Assembly: GCF_009659535.1 (NCBI RefSeq)
Contig: NZ_VJZZ01000006.1
Location: 334,189 to 398,188 of the forward strand
From: Aggregicoccus sp. 17bor-14
GTDB lineage: Bacteria > Myxococcota > Myxococcia > Myxococcales > Myxococcaceae
Direction: 5' to 3'
Length of the DNA stretch: 64,000 nt
Shown here: in pieces, positions 1 to 8,952 of the stretch
Layout: each line of letters opens with the position of its first letter
How positions within the stretch are numbered: the stretch's first letter is position 1
The notes under the pieces: model-generated
The model's database searches: none
The model's input: only the letters and a program-made list of their open reading frames with translations
Told to the model about the DNA's origin: nothing
Translations under genes and position numbers: made by a program

Positions 1-100
1 TGGAGACCGGCGCGGCCGGCGCCTGCGCGAGCGCGGGCAGGGCACAGAGTCCCAGCGAGAGCGTGAGGGCGAAAGAGATGCGCGAGTGCGTGCGTGCCAT
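1..100 (-). CDS. Secreted protein, N-terminal fragment
   Basis: The gene runs off the left edge; only 33 codons are visible. They read MARTHSRISFALTLSLGLC followed by ALPALAQA, a textbook Sec signal peptide: basic n-region, hydrophobic core, and an AxA-type cleavage site near residue 25. A GGGGGAG ribosome-binding sequence lies 8-9 nt upstream of the ATG on the minus strand, which supports this start. The protein is therefore exported to the periplasm or beyond. Nothing of the mature domain is in view, so no function can be given. Confidence 0.7.
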   Translation of the reverse strand, partial: MARTHSRISFALTLSLGLCALPALAQAPAAPVS

Positions 101-186
101 GGCCAGAGACTCCCCCGGAAGGCGGGCCTGCGGCGAGATGCCGCGCCCGGTGTGCAGAGCCTTCGTAGCACAGGAGGGAAGGAGGC

Positions 187-1077
187 CTACGCGAGCACCA
201 GCACCACGCCCGCGCCCATCAGCGCCGTGGCCGCGAGCTTGCGCGCCGTCACCGGCTCGCCGAACAGCCACGCCCCGTTCACCAGCGCGAGCGCCATCCC
301 GATGCAGCGCTTGAGCGCCTCGAACAGGCTCACCAGCACCTGCGGCAGCGCGAGCAGCTGCAGCCCCTGCGCGGCCGCCGCGAACGCGAGCGTCACCCCG
401 AGCAGCCCCGGGCTCCGGCGCACGGGACGCAGCTGCGAGAGCTCCCCGCGCACCCAGAGCACCCCGAGCAGCGTGAGCCCGAAGCCCAGCGCCACCACCA
501 CCGCGTGCACGGGCGCGGTGGCATGGCGCAGCGCGCGCTTGTCGAAGATGGCCCCCAGCGCCCACAGCAGCGCGGTGGCGAGCATCAGCAGGCTGCCGCG
601 CTCGCGGGTGAGCCCGCGCAGCAGGCGCGAGGGGAGGGCGAGGTCCTCGGGCGCGAGGTTGAGCAGGAAGGCGCCCAGCACGATGAGCCCCACGCCCGCG
701 AGCTGCAGCGGCCCCGGCAGCTCCGCGAGCAGCAGCGCGGACAGCAGCACGCTGAACACGGGGCTGAAGGAGAGGAAGGGGATGGTGTGGCTGAGCGGCG
801 AGGTGCGCACCGCCTGCAGGAAGAGCAGGGTGCCCACCAGGTTGAAGCCGATGCTGCCCAGCGCCTCGGGCGCGTAGGCCAGCCCCGGCAGGCGCGCGCC
901 GCCCGGCAGCGCGAGCCAGAGCAGGAAGAAGGGCAGCTGCCCCAGCGCGAGCAGCGCCGCGAGCGCGAGCGCACCGGTGCCGGGCGTGCGGGTGAGCAGC
1001 TTGCGCGTCGCATCGAAGCCGCCCCAGGCCGTGGAGGCCGCGAGCGTGAGGAGCAGCGCGCCAGAGGAGAGGGTCAC
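187..1077 (-). CDS. EamA/DMT-family membrane transporter
   Basis: The 296-residue product is almost wholly hydrophobic and shows about ten predicted transmembrane helices in two halves, the usual length and layout of drug/metabolite (EamA, DMT) exporters. The N-terminal half contains the characteristic run ending in VGLIVLGAFLLN, and the C-terminal half ends with GEPVTARKLAATALMGAG, a typical EamA repeat end (conserved E-x2-T then a final helix). Such proteins sit in the inner membrane and export small metabolites; the substrate cannot be told from sequence. It is transcribed away from the small secreted gene at 1206 and appears to be a single-gene unit. Confidence 0.85.
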   Translation of the reverse strand: MTLSSGALLLTLAASTAWGGFDATRKLLTRTPGTGALALAALLALGQLPFFLLWLALPGGARLPGLAYAPEALGSIGFNLVGTLLFLQAVRTSPLSHTIPFLSFSPVFSVLLSALLLAELPGPLQLAGVGLIVLGAFLLNLAPEDLALPSRLLRGLTRERGSLLMLATALLWALGAIFDKRALRHATAPVHAVVVALGFGLTLLGVLWVRGELSQLRPVRRSPGLLGVTLAFAAAAQGLQLLALPQVLVSLFEALKRCIGMALALVNGAWLFGEPVTARKLAATALMGAGVVLVLA

Positions 1078-1205
1078 GCGCGGCAGGGTGCGCGAGCCGG
1101 CGCAGGAGTCAAGCGGCGCTGCGTGCCCCGCAACTTTCCCGCGCCCCCCGGGTTCAGCACGGAAGCGGGCGGCCTCCTCCGCCCTCCTACCCGGAGCTCC
1201 ACGCC

Positions 1206-1514
1206 ATGAAGACCCTCCTCCTCGCCACCCTCACCCTGCTCGCTGCAGCGCCCGCGCTCGCCGCCGAGGCCCCCGTGGCCCAGCGCGAGGTGAAGCAGCA
1301 GGAGCGCATCGCGCAGGGCGTGAAGAGCGGCGAGCTCACGCCGCGCGAGACCGCCCGCCTCGAGCGCCAGGAGGCGCGCCTGCACCGCGAGGTCGCGCGC
1401 GACCGGCGCGACGGCGGCGGCTTCACCGCGCGCGAGCGCGCGAAGGCCGAGGCCAAGCAGGACCGCCTCAGCCACCGCATCGCGCACCAGAAGCACGACG
1501 GCCAGCACCGCTAG
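1206..1514 (+). CDS. Small secreted charged protein
   Basis: This 102-residue protein begins with a clear signal peptide (MKTLLLATLTLLAAAPALA, cleavage after ALA). The mature part is about 80 residues, very rich in Arg, Lys, Glu and Gln, and predicted as long helices. It carries the segments QERIAQGVKSGELTPRE and LERQEARLHREVARDRRDGG, a pattern I recognise from small periplasmic proteins of unknown function in several Proteobacteria. The start is supported by GGAG about 10 nt upstream. Likely periplasmic; function unknown. No partner gene is evident. Confidence 0.85.
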   Translation: MKTLLLATLTLLAAAPALAAEAPVAQREVKQQERIAQGVKSGELTPRETARLERQEARLHREVARDRRDGGGFTARERAKAEAKQDRLSHRIAHQKHDGQHR

Positions 1515-1671
1515 GGCTCGCGCTCGCGTGCAGCCACGCGTGAATCCTGCGCTGGCCACGTCCGCACACATGGCCCCTTCGTAGAAATCTGCGAGCGGAT
1601 TGTTTGTGTACAAAGGGCCCCTTTACGCCCGCTCGCCCGCCGTGCTCCATTGCCCGTCGTCCGCCGCGCGC

Positions 1672-1694
1672 CAGGTGCAACACAGTTGCACCTG
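1672..1694. promoter_or_regulatory. 23-bp perfect palindrome upstream of DUF1588-like gene
   Basis: Arms CAGGTGCAAC and GTTGCACCTG (10 bp each, perfect) flank a 3-nt centre ACA. It lies 77 bp before the ATG at 1771, in a 256-bp non-coding gap (1515-1770) that is otherwise plain apart from an AT-richer patch at about 1590-1620. This geometry fits a dimeric repressor or activator site. There is no T-run after it, so an intrinsic terminator is less likely. Confidence 0.55.
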
Positions 1695-1770
1695 ACCTGC
1701 GGTGGGCCCGGTCCCTCGAGCTCTGGCGAGGCATCGGAGCGCATCCCCAGAAGGCCTGTCTGGAGGCCAC

Positions 1771-3780
1771 ATGCTGCGTCTCGTCCCCCGGCTCGTCTGC
1801 GCCAGCCTCGGAGCGCTCCTGCTCGCGGGCTGCGAGGGCAAGGCCACCGCGCCCGACGGACCGCAGCCGCAGGGCGACACGCCCACGCCCGCAGCGCCGC
1901 GCTACCCCTTCGAGGCGGTGACGGCCTACCGCGCCGCGGAGAAGGTGAAGTACGTGGCCAGTGGCGCGCCGCTCACCGCGGCCGAGCTGCAGCAGGTGCG
2001 CGCGGACCCGCAGGCGCTCGGGCCGCTGGTGGACGCGTGGCTCGCCTCGCCCGAGGGCCAGGCGAAGCTGCTCGCGTTCTTCACCGACGCCTTCCAGCAG
2101 AAGGTCGCCGGCCTCGCGGACTTCGACGACCAGCTGGGCAACGCGGGCCTCGGCAACGTGGACCCGCGCCTGGTGGACAACCTGCGCGAGAGCTTCCCGC
2201 GCACCGCGCTGCAGCTGGTGAACGAGGGCCGCCCCTTCACCGAGGTCGTCACCACCCGCAGCTTCATGGTGACCCCGGCGCTCGCGTCCTTCCTCGCGCT
2301 GCTGGACTCGCGCCACGTGAACGACAAGCTGCAGGTGAAGGACCGGCTCGTGGGCACCTACAAGGTGCAGACCGCGGTGCAGGTGCCGCTGGCGGACACG
2401 GTGAACCCGGCCAGCCCCCTCTTCCTCGTCTTCAACGCGCCCAGCATTCCCACCTGCCCCACCTCCGCCACGGACCCCACGCCGCGCACCGAGCGCGTCT
2501 TCACCCGCAACCTCTCCGCGGACCTGTTCAGCCTGCTGATGGGCCGCGTGCAGGACGACCCCAACCGCACCGGCCTCGCAGACACCGAGTGCCGCGCCTT
2601 CACCGGGGTGAAGCTCTTCGAGGACGCGGACTTCCTCACCTGGCGCAAGGTGACCGTGCGCAGACCGGCCGCCGGTGAGGCCACCACGCAGGTGTACGAT
2701 CTGCCGCGCCTGCGCAGCAGCAGCGAGCTGGTGCTGAGCGTTCCGCGCGTGGGCTTCTTCAGCACCCCGGCCTTCTTCGCCAACTGGGCCACCAACGACA
2801 GCAACCAGGCCCGCGTCACCGCGAACCAGGCGCTCATCGTCGCGCTCAACCACAGCATCGAGGGCTCGGACACCACCGTGCCGCTCTCCGAGCCCGCGCT
2901 GGACGCCGAGCACGCGGACCCCAGCACCGTCTGCTACAGCTGCCACAAGACCCTGGACCCGATGCGCCAGGTGTTCCGCCGCAACTACACCTTCGGCTAC
3001 CACGAGCAGCTGGACGCGGCGCCGCAGCAGACCGACAGCGTCTTCAGCTTCGCCGGCGTCTCGGTGAAGACCAACGAGGTCGCGGACTACGCGGCCACCG
3101 TGGCCTCGCACCCCGCCTTCGCCGAGGCCTGGACCCAGAAGCTGTGCAGCTACGTGAACAGCGCCCCCTGCGTCGCGGACGACCCCGAGTTCCAGCGCGT
3201 GGCGCTGGCCTTCGAGGCGAGCCGCTACGACTTCCGCGTGCTCCTGCGCGAGCTGCTCACCTCGCCGCTGGTCACCGGCTTCGCCAGCACGAAGACGCGC
3301 ACGGACCAGGGCGAGCCGGTGAGCGTGGCGCGCAAGGACCACCTGTGCACCGCGCTCGCCACGCGCCTGAAGCTCGCGAACCCCTGCGGCCTCAGCGCCC
3401 AGGCCAGCCGCATCAGCGCCACCTTCCCGCTGGATGGCTACAGCCGCGGCTCCGAGGTCCCGCTCACCATCCGCGACACCAGCCTCTTCTACCGCGCGGG
3501 CACCGAGAACCTCTGCGCGCAGGTGGCCGCGCGCGCGGTGGACGCCACCGGCGGCCCCTACTCGAGCACCTCGGCCTCCTCGCGCGCCGCGGGCCTCGCG
3601 GACATGGTGCACGCGCTGATGGGCCTGCCGGACGGCGACCCGCGCGCGGCCGCCGCGCTGCAGATCCTCACCGAGCACTACGACGCCGCCGTGAAGGGCG
3701 GCGCCCGGGCCACGGACGCGCTGCGCTCCACCTTCGTGCTCGCCTGCCAGTCTCCCTCCGTCACCGCCGTCGGCCTCTGA
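1771..3780 (+). CDS. DUF1588/DUF1592-like CxxCH lipoprotein
   Basis: A 669-residue lipoprotein: MLRLVPRLVCASLGALLLAGC ends in a lipobox (LLAGC, Cys21). The ATG at 1771 is preferred to the upstream in-frame ATG at 1702 because it is preceded by GGAGG and starts the signal peptide. In the middle is a single haem-type motif CYSCHKTLDP (C388, C391, H392) followed by Arg/Phe-Gly-Tyr residues, as in the DUF1588 part of the DUF1592/DUF1588/DUF1585 proteins found with planctomycete and myxobacterial cytochrome-like systems. The rest is divergent, so family assignment is moderate. It precedes, by 14 nt, a DUF1501-like gene; such pairs are always co-transcribed and are thought to act together in the envelope. 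Substrate unknown. Confidence 0.75.
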   Translation: MLRLVPRLVCASLGALLLAGCEGKATAPDGPQPQGDTPTPAAPRYPFEAVTAYRAAEKVKYVASGAPLTAAELQQVRADPQALGPLVDAWLASPEGQAKLLAFFTDAFQQKVAGLADFDDQLGNAGLGNVDPRLVDNLRESFPRTALQLVNEGRPFTEVVTTRSFMVTPALASFLALLDSRHVNDKLQVKDRLVGTYKVQTAVQVPLADTVNPASPLFLVFNAPSIPTCPTSATDPTPRTERVFTRNLSADLFSLLMGRVQDDPNRTGLADTECRAFTGVKLFEDADFLTWRKVTVRRPAAGEATTQVYDLPRLRSSSELVLSVPRVGFFSTPAFFANWATNDSNQARVTANQALIVALNHSIEGSDTTVPLSEPALDAEHADPSTVCYSCHKTLDPMRQVFRRNYTFGYHEQLDAAPQQTDSVFSFAGVSVKTNEVADYAATVASHPAFAEAWTQKLCSYVNSAPCVADDPEFQRVALAFEASRYDFRVLLRELLTSPLVTGFASTKTRTDQGEPVSVARKDHLCTALATRLKLANPCGLSAQASRISATFPLDGYSRGSEVPLTIRDTSLFYRAGTENLCAQVAARAVDATGGPYSSTSASSRAAGLADMVHALMGLPDGDPRAAAALQILTEHYDAAVKGGARATDALRSTFVLACQSPSVTAVGL

Positions 3781-3794
3781 AAGGAAAGCGCACC

Positions 3795-5111
3795 ATGGAA
3801 CTCACCCGACGGACGGCCCTGCTCAACCTCCTCTTCGGCGCGGGCGCCGTGGGCCTGCGCGCGCTCGCCACCGGCGTGCCCGCCTCGCTCCTGCTGCGCC
3901 CGCTCTCCGCGCGCGCCGAGGAGCCCAGCGGCGTGTGCCCTCCGGCCGGCAAGGCCCAGTACCTCGTCTTCTGCACCTCGGACTCCGGCGACCCGCTGAA
4001 TGCGAACGTGCCCGGCACCTACGCCTTCGCGGACATCGCGCACCCGCCGGACCCCGGCATGGCGAAGACGTCCCTCACGCTCGCGGGCAAGGCCACCGAG
4101 GCCGCCGCACCCTGGGCCGGGCTCCCGCAGGGCCTGCTGGACCGCACCTGCTTCTTCCACCACGCGACCCTCGCCAACAACCACCCGCAGCAGCCCAAGG
4201 TGATGCGCCTGATGGGCAGCACCCGGCGCTCCGAGATGTTCGTCTCGGTGTACGCGCGCGAGCTCTCCGCGTGCCTGCAGACGGTGCAGCGCGAGCCGGT
4301 GGCGGTGGGCGCCTCGGGCGTGGGCGAGCTGCTCTCCTACGAGGGCCGCACCCTGCCCAAGCTCAGCCCCAGTGGCCTTCGCGACGCGCTGCTCAGCCCC
4401 GCAGGGCCCCTCACCAACCTGCAGAAGCTGCGCGACCAGGACCTGGACCGGCTCAACGCGCTCTTCAAGCAGGAGGGCACCAGCGCCCAGCGCGCGATGC
4501 TCGACCGCATGGCGCAGAGCCAGCGCGAGGCGCGCAACATCTCGCAGGCGCTCCTGGACAACCTCTCCAGCATCACCGGCGACGACACGAACAACCAGAT
4601 GCTCGCCGCCGCGGCGCTCATCAAGATGAACGTGAGCCCGGTGGTCAGCGTGCACATCTCGTTCGGCGGGGACAACCACACGGACGCGAACCTGCAGGGC
4701 GAGGCCACGCGCACCATCTCCGGCGTGGCGAGCATCGCGAGCCTCTACGCGCGCCTCACCGAGCTCGGCCTGCAGGACCAGGTGACCTTCGCGGCGATGA
4801 ACGTGTTCGGCCGCACCCTGAAGAAGAAGGGCACCGCGGGGCGCGACCACTGGAGCAACCACCACTGCACCGTGATGATCGGCAAGGGGCTCAAGGGCAG
4901 CGTGGTGGGCGGCCTCAAGCCCATGTCCGGCGACTACGGCGCCATGGCCATCGACTCGCGCACCGGCGCCGGGCAGGACGGCGCGGACATCGCCTTCGGC
5001 GACACGCTGGGCGCGGTGGGCAAGACCCTGGGCACCGCGCTGGGCGTGAGCGCCGCGGCGGTGGACGAGAACATCAGCACCGGCAAGGTGGTGGGCGCCG
5101 CGCTCGCCTGA
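3795..5111 (+). CDS. DUF1501-like exported protein (TAT signal)
   Basis: The 438-residue product starts MELTRRTALLNLLFGAGAVG, a twin-arginine signal (R5, R6) with a hydrophobic stretch and a cleavage region near ARAEE. Near the C-terminus it has FGRTLKKKGTAGRDHW, matching the GRTP...GRDHW motif of DUF1501 (sulfatase/alkaline-phosphatase-superfamily-like) proteins, and earlier a GGDNHTDANLQ segment that could carry metal ligands. It follows the CxxCH lipoprotein by 14 nt with a GGAAAG ribosome site, so the two form an operon. DUF1501 partners are exported folded, consistent with TAT use. The catalytic role is not established for this family. Confidence 0.75.
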   Translation: MELTRRTALLNLLFGAGAVGLRALATGVPASLLLRPLSARAEEPSGVCPPAGKAQYLVFCTSDSGDPLNANVPGTYAFADIAHPPDPGMAKTSLTLAGKATEAAAPWAGLPQGLLDRTCFFHHATLANNHPQQPKVMRLMGSTRRSEMFVSVYARELSACLQTVQREPVAVGASGVGELLSYEGRTLPKLSPSGLRDALLSPAGPLTNLQKLRDQDLDRLNALFKQEGTSAQRAMLDRMAQSQREARNISQALLDNLSSITGDDTNNQMLAAAALIKMNVSPVVSVHISFGGDNHTDANLQGEATRTISGVASIASLYARLTELGLQDQVTFAAMNVFGRTLKKKGTAGRDHWSNHHCTVMIGKGLKGSVVGGLKPMSGDYGAMAIDSRTGAGQDGADIAFGDTLGAVGKTLGTALGVSAAAVDENISTGKVVGAALA

Positions 5112-5125
5112 GCGGGCGCCCCCGC

Positions 5126-5449
5126 CTAGTGGCGCGGCGGCCCGTCCTCGCGCGAGGCGGGCGCCGCTTCACCTTCATGGACATCCGCGTCCGCGTCGCC
5201 GCTCGCGTCGAGCCTTCGCACCTGCTCCTCGCTCGCGGCCTCGGCGTCCTCGCGGTCGTGGCCGTGCACCTCGGCCGCCGCCCGGTCGTCCTGCTGGCCC
5301 GTCCAGGTGGTGTGGCCGCCGCTGGACAGCCCCTCGAGCGGACGGGGGCCGCGGTTGCGCTCCACCTCCAGGTCCTTGAGCTCCTTCTCGCGCAGGCGCG
5401 CACGCTCGTGCTCGCGCTGCCAGTGGGTGGGGTCGTCGCTGCGGCTCAT
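5126..5449 (-). CDS. Small hydrophilic hypothetical protein
   Basis: A 107-residue, highly charged protein (many Arg, Glu, Asp, His) with no membrane segment or signal peptide. It begins MSRSDDPTHWQREHERARLR and contains repeated EH/HD-rich acidic stretches; the C-terminal half looks disordered. An AGAGGAG ribosome site lies 6 nt before the ATG. It converges on the DUF1501-like gene (15 nt between stops). I do not recognise a family; codon usage is consistent with a real gene. Confidence 0.6.
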   Translation of the reverse strand: MSRSDDPTHWQREHERARLREKELKDLEVERNRGPRPLEGLSSGGHTTWTGQQDDRAAAEVHGHDREDAEAASEEQVRRLDASGDADADVHEGEAAPASREDGPPRH

Positions 5450-5565
5450 GGCGCTCCTCTGGAGGTTGTCCGGGGTCGGGGGACTTCACCCCTCAAGGTG
5501 CGCACCCGCCCGGGCGCGGGGAGCCACCCGCGCGCGCCCGCCCGCCTGCACGGCGTCCCACCTCG

Positions 5566-5910
5566 CTAGTTGAGGTAGGCGGGGGCGCGCGGCCGCGAGG
5601 CCTCCGGCCCCTGCGCGTCCAGCAGCTCCAGCGCCTCGCGGGTGAGGAGGAAGCGCACGGTGCCGCTCCCCCGCTCGGTCTCCACGCTGGCCTCGAAGGA
5701 GGGCCCGCCGATGGCCCCCAGCATCACGTGCTTGCGCAGGTTGCGCACCTGGCCACTGTGCAGCTCGCCCTGCACCTCGCCCGCGCTCGCGTCGCGGCGG
5801 TGCAGGTCCAGCGCCACCTGCAGGAGCGCGTGGGCGAGGGGTGGGGTGAGGGGCTGGGAGCTGAAGAGGACCGAGAGGAGGCGCCAGTACGGCGGGGACT
5901 GTTCTGCCAT
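5566..5910 (-). CDS. Hypothetical 114-residue protein
   Basis: A small soluble protein with a mixed composition: a helical N-terminal half (ALLQVALDLHRRDASAGEV) followed by a likely beta region (GTVRFLLTREALELL). GGAGGGG just upstream of the ATG supports the start. It is divergent from the KaiC-like gene, with about 140 bp between starts. The layout suggests a compact alpha/beta fold, but I do not recognise the family and give no function. Confidence 0.6.
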   Translation of the reverse strand: MAEQSPPYWRLLSVLFSSQPLTPPLAHALLQVALDLHRRDASAGEVQGELHSGQVRNLRKHVMLGAIGGPSFEASVETERGSGTVRFLLTREALELLDAQGPEASRPRAPAYLN

Positions 5911-6048
5911 CGCCCCTCCATCCTAGCGCCCGGCCCTGCGCGGCGCCTGCGGGTCACGCAGCGCACACGTGGCCGGGGCCCCCCGCAAAAAGCGCTCGCC
6001 CCGCCCGCGAATCGGGCTATGGGAAGGCGGACGGAGCGTGCGCCGCCG

Positions 6049-7623
6049 ATGACTCCCACCGAGCCCAGAGTCGACCCCAGACCCGAGCCGCGAGTGGACC
6101 TGAAGGCCGAGCCCAGGGTCGAGCCCAGGGCCGAGCTCACCGAGCGCGTGCACACGGGCGTGCCCGGCCTGGACGCGGTGCTGGGCGGGGGGCTGCTGCG
6201 CGGCGGCGTGTACATCGTCACCGGCACGCCCGGCACCGGCAAGACGCTGCTCGCGAACCAGGTGGCCTTCGCCCAGGCGCGCGAGGGCGGGCGCTGCCTC
6301 TACGTCACGCTGCTGGCCGAGAGCCACGCGCGGATGATGGCGTACCTGCGGCCGCTCGCCTTCTTCGACCCCGAGCGCGTCCCGCACGACGTGTACTACG
6401 TGAGCGCCTTCCGCACGCTGGAGGAGGGCGGGCTCGCCGGGCTGCTCGAGCTGCTGCGCCGCGAGACGCGCCAGCACGGCACCCGCCTGCTGGTGCTGGA
6501 CGGGCTCATCCAGGCGGAGGAGACGGCCGGCAGCGCGCGCGAGTTCAAGAAGTTCGTGCACGAGCTGCAGACCTTCTCGGACCTCACCCGCTGCACCGTG
6601 CTGCTGCTCACCCACCCGCACACCCCGGACGTGCTCCCGCCGGGCGCGGGCCCCCAGTCCCCCGAGCAGACCATGGTGGACGGCATCCTCGAGCTGCGCC
6701 AGCAGCTGGGGGACGGGCGCGAGGCGGGCGCGCGCTCGCTCACCGTGCGCAAGTTCCGCGGCAGCGCCACGCTGCCCGGCAGCCACCTGCTCTCCATCCG
6801 CGACAGCGGCGTGCGCGTGTGGCCGCGGCTCGAGGCCTGCGCCCCGCGCACGCCCCCGCCCGGCGACGGCAGCGCGCGCGTGCACCTGGGCGTGCCCTCC
6901 CTGGACGCCATGCTGCCGGAGGGCGTGAGCGCGGGCAGCCTCACCCTGGTGCTCGGCGCCTCGGGGGCGGGCAAGACGCTCTTGGGCCTGCACTTCCTCG
7001 CCGAGGGGCTCGCGCGCGGCGAGCCCGGCCTGCTCTTCAACTTCGAGGAGCCGCCCCTGCCCCTGCAGCGCAAGGCGCAGCGGCTGGGGCTGCAGCTCGG
7101 CGAGGGCTTCGCGCACCTGTGGCAGGCCCCCGTGGACGACACGCTGGATGCGCTGGCCGAGCGGCTGCTGGAGGCGGTGGAGCGCCTGGGCACGCGCCGG
7201 CTGGTGCTGGACGGGCTGGGCGGGCTGCAGGCCGCGGAGGGTGGGGCGCAGCGGCTGGGCACCTTCCTGCCCGCGCTGGTGCAGGTGCTGCGCCACCGCG
7301 GCGTCACCACGCTGCTCACCGCGCCCTCGAGCTTCGCCGGAGCGACCGGTGCCGAGCTCCCGGTGCTCCCGGCGGTCTCGGGCCTGGCCGACAACGCCGT
7401 GGTGCTGCGCCTGCTCGAGCACCACGCCCACACCCGCCGGCTCGTCAGCGTGCTCAAGGTGCGCGACGCGGGCTTCGACGCCGCGGTGCGCGAGTTCCGC
7501 ATCGGTGCGCGCGGCCTCGAGGTGAGCACCCCGCTCGAGGGCAGTGAAGCGCTGCTCGCGGGGCTCACGCGCGAGCCCTCCCTCCCGGCGCCCGGCGCCG
7601 AGTCTGCGCCCGAGCTGCCATGA
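6049..7623 (+). CDS. KaiC-like tandem RecA-fold ATPase
   Basis: The 524-residue protein has two RecA/KaiC domains. The first shows GVPGLDAVLGGGL then Walker A GTPGTGKT (59-66) and Walker B-like RLLVLDGL; the second shows GVPSLDAMLPEGV, Walker A GASGAGKT (303-310) and RLVLDGLGGL. Length and double-domain layout match KaiC (about 520 residues), although no CII autophosphorylation Ser-Thr pair is obvious and no kaiA/kaiB is nearby. The first about 30 residues are a Pro/Arg/Glu repeat (PRVDPRPEPRVDLKAEPRVE). ATG 6049 is chosen; ATG 6019 is possible. Its stop overlaps the start of a CheY-like gene (ATGA), so the two are translationally coupled. Role: ATP-driven signalling switch, inferred. Confidence 0.85.
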   Translation: MTPTEPRVDPRPEPRVDLKAEPRVEPRAELTERVHTGVPGLDAVLGGGLLRGGVYIVTGTPGTGKTLLANQVAFAQAREGGRCLYVTLLAESHARMMAYLRPLAFFDPERVPHDVYYVSAFRTLEEGGLAGLLELLRRETRQHGTRLLVLDGLIQAEETAGSAREFKKFVHELQTFSDLTRCTVLLLTHPHTPDVLPPGAGPQSPEQTMVDGILELRQQLGDGREAGARSLTVRKFRGSATLPGSHLLSIRDSGVRVWPRLEACAPRTPPPGDGSARVHLGVPSLDAMLPEGVSAGSLTLVLGASGAGKTLLGLHFLAEGLARGEPGLLFNFEEPPLPLQRKAQRLGLQLGEGFAHLWQAPVDDTLDALAERLLEAVERLGTRRLVLDGLGGLQAAEGGAQRLGTFLPALVQVLRHRGVTTLLTAPSSFAGATGAELPVLPAVSGLADNAVVLRLLEHHAHTRRLVSVLKVRDAGFDAAVREFRIGARGLEVSTPLEGSEALLAGLTREPSLPAPGAESAPELP

Positions 7624-7985
7624 AGACGGTGCTGGTGGTCGACGACGAGTTCGCGCTCCTCGAGGCGCTCGCCACGCTGCTGCTGGACGAGGGCTACCGG
7701 GTGCTCACCGCGAGCAACGGCCAGCAGGCCCTGGAGCGCATGGCCGAGGAGCGCCCGCACCTGGTGCTCACCGACTGGATGATGCCGCTGATGGACGGCC
7801 TGAAGCTCATCAGCACGCTCAAGGCGAACCCCGCCTACGCGAGCGTCCCCATCCTGCTGATGAGCGCGGTGGACGCCGCCAAGACGCGCACCCAGCACCC
7901 GGACGTGCCCTTCATCCAGAAGCCCTTCGACGTGGACGACCTCGTCAGCCGCGTGCGCGAGCTGGTGCAGACAGCGCCGCCCTGA
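7620..7985 (+). CDS. CheY-like response regulator (receiver only)
   Basis: A 121-residue single receiver domain. The acidic pair is in VVDDEF (D8, D9), the phospho-acceptor is D52 in LTDWMMP, and the conserved lysine is K101 in FIQKPF. The switch Thr/Ser position is S82 in LLMSAVD. There is no output domain, so it must act by protein contact. The ATG overlaps the stop of the KaiC-like ATPase by 4 nt, strongly suggesting the ATPase and receiver work together. Which kinase phosphorylates it is unknown. Confidence 0.92.
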   Translation: MKTVLVVDDEFALLEALATLLLDEGYRVLTASNGQQALERMAEERPHLVLTDWMMPLMDGLKLISTLKANPAYASVPILLMSAVDAAKTRTQHPDVPFIQKPFDVDDLVSRVRELVQTAPP

Positions 7986-8002
7986 CCCTGTAAGGCTGCC
8001 CC

Positions 8003-8833
8003 ATGTACCACCTGCTGCGCCTGGGCCCCGTCCCGCTCTCCGAAGGCCACGTCCACGTCTACCTGCGCATCGCGGACTCGGGGGACTTCGCGCCGCCGGT
8101 GTTCGCGCCCGAGGGCGAGGAGGGAGCGCGCGCGGGACTCGGCGAGCTCCTGCAGGGGCTGGACCCCGCGGAGGTGCGCTGCGAGCCCGCGCTGCGCGAG
8201 GTGGCCGCCCCCTTCGGCGTGCACCCCGCGCCCCCGCCGCTCGCCGCGCTCGCGCAGCGCGCCGCCATCGCCACCTTCATGGCCTGGGGCCAGCGGGGGC
8301 TCGCGAGCCTCGGCTCGGACAAGGCGCTGCTGCTCCTGCAGGCCACGGCGGAGTTCTGGGAGGCGCGCCCCTGGCAGCGCTGGGACGACGCGCAGGGCTT
8401 CGACGTGATGGTGAGCGGGCCGCTCTCGCACACCTTCGAGGGCAGCGTGTTCGGGCAGGGGGAGCAGGACGTGGGGCTCGCGCTCTACCTGCAGCCGGGC
8501 GCGCTGCGCACGCTCACCGACCTGCAGGGCCACGGCCACGCGGAGGCGGCGCGGAGGCTGCCCGCCATCGCCGTCACCCTGGACGACAAGCCCGCCTACG
8601 CCACCGAGGCGCTCGCGGCCGCGGGGCGCGCGGCGCGCGTGCCCCTGCCGCTCAAGACGGGCCCCCAGGGTATCGGGCTGCCCTCGCCCGTGGAGGTGCT
8701 GGTGCTGGTGGCCACGCTGCGCGCGGTGGCCCGGCTCAGCCCCGAGCAGCGCGAGGCGGTGAGCCAGGTGGTGGCCGAGGACGGCGAGATGACCGTGCGC
8801 GTGCTCGCCCCGCCCCCGCGCGTGAAGAACTAG
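8003..8833 (+). CDS. Conserved-looking hypothetical protein, 276 aa
   Basis: Soluble protein without signal or membrane segments. Features visible: an N-terminal strand-rich stretch (GHVHVYLRIADSGDFAPP), a central FWEARPWQRWDD segment, and GQGEQDVGLALYLQPGAL. It starts 17 nt after the CheY-like gene, so it may be the third gene of the KaiC-like operon. No family is recognised and no catalytic motif stands out. Confidence 0.75.
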   Translation: MYHLLRLGPVPLSEGHVHVYLRIADSGDFAPPVFAPEGEEGARAGLGELLQGLDPAEVRCEPALREVAAPFGVHPAPPPLAALAQRAAIATFMAWGQRGLASLGSDKALLLLQATAEFWEARPWQRWDDAQGFDVMVSGPLSHTFEGSVFGQGEQDVGLALYLQPGALRTLTDLQGHGHAEAARRLPAIAVTLDDKPAYATEALAAAGRAARVPLPLKTGPQGIGLPSPVEVLVLVATLRAVARLSPEQREAVSQVVAEDGEMTVRVLAPPPRVKN

Positions 8834-8952
8834 GCGCGCGGGCCTCCGAGCGTCCCGCACGCGACGCGCGGCCGGGGCCAGTGTCGGGGACCCGTCAGCT
8901 GCCCCGGTCCGGCGTTTGGGCCCCAGGCCCGCAACGGGCGAAGAAGTGGAGA

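Noticed and set aside
1468..3678. Minus-strand open frame of over 700 codons under the DUF1588-like gene
   Set aside because: Same kind of GC shadow; the plus strand has a lipoprotein signal, ribosome site and CxxCH motif.
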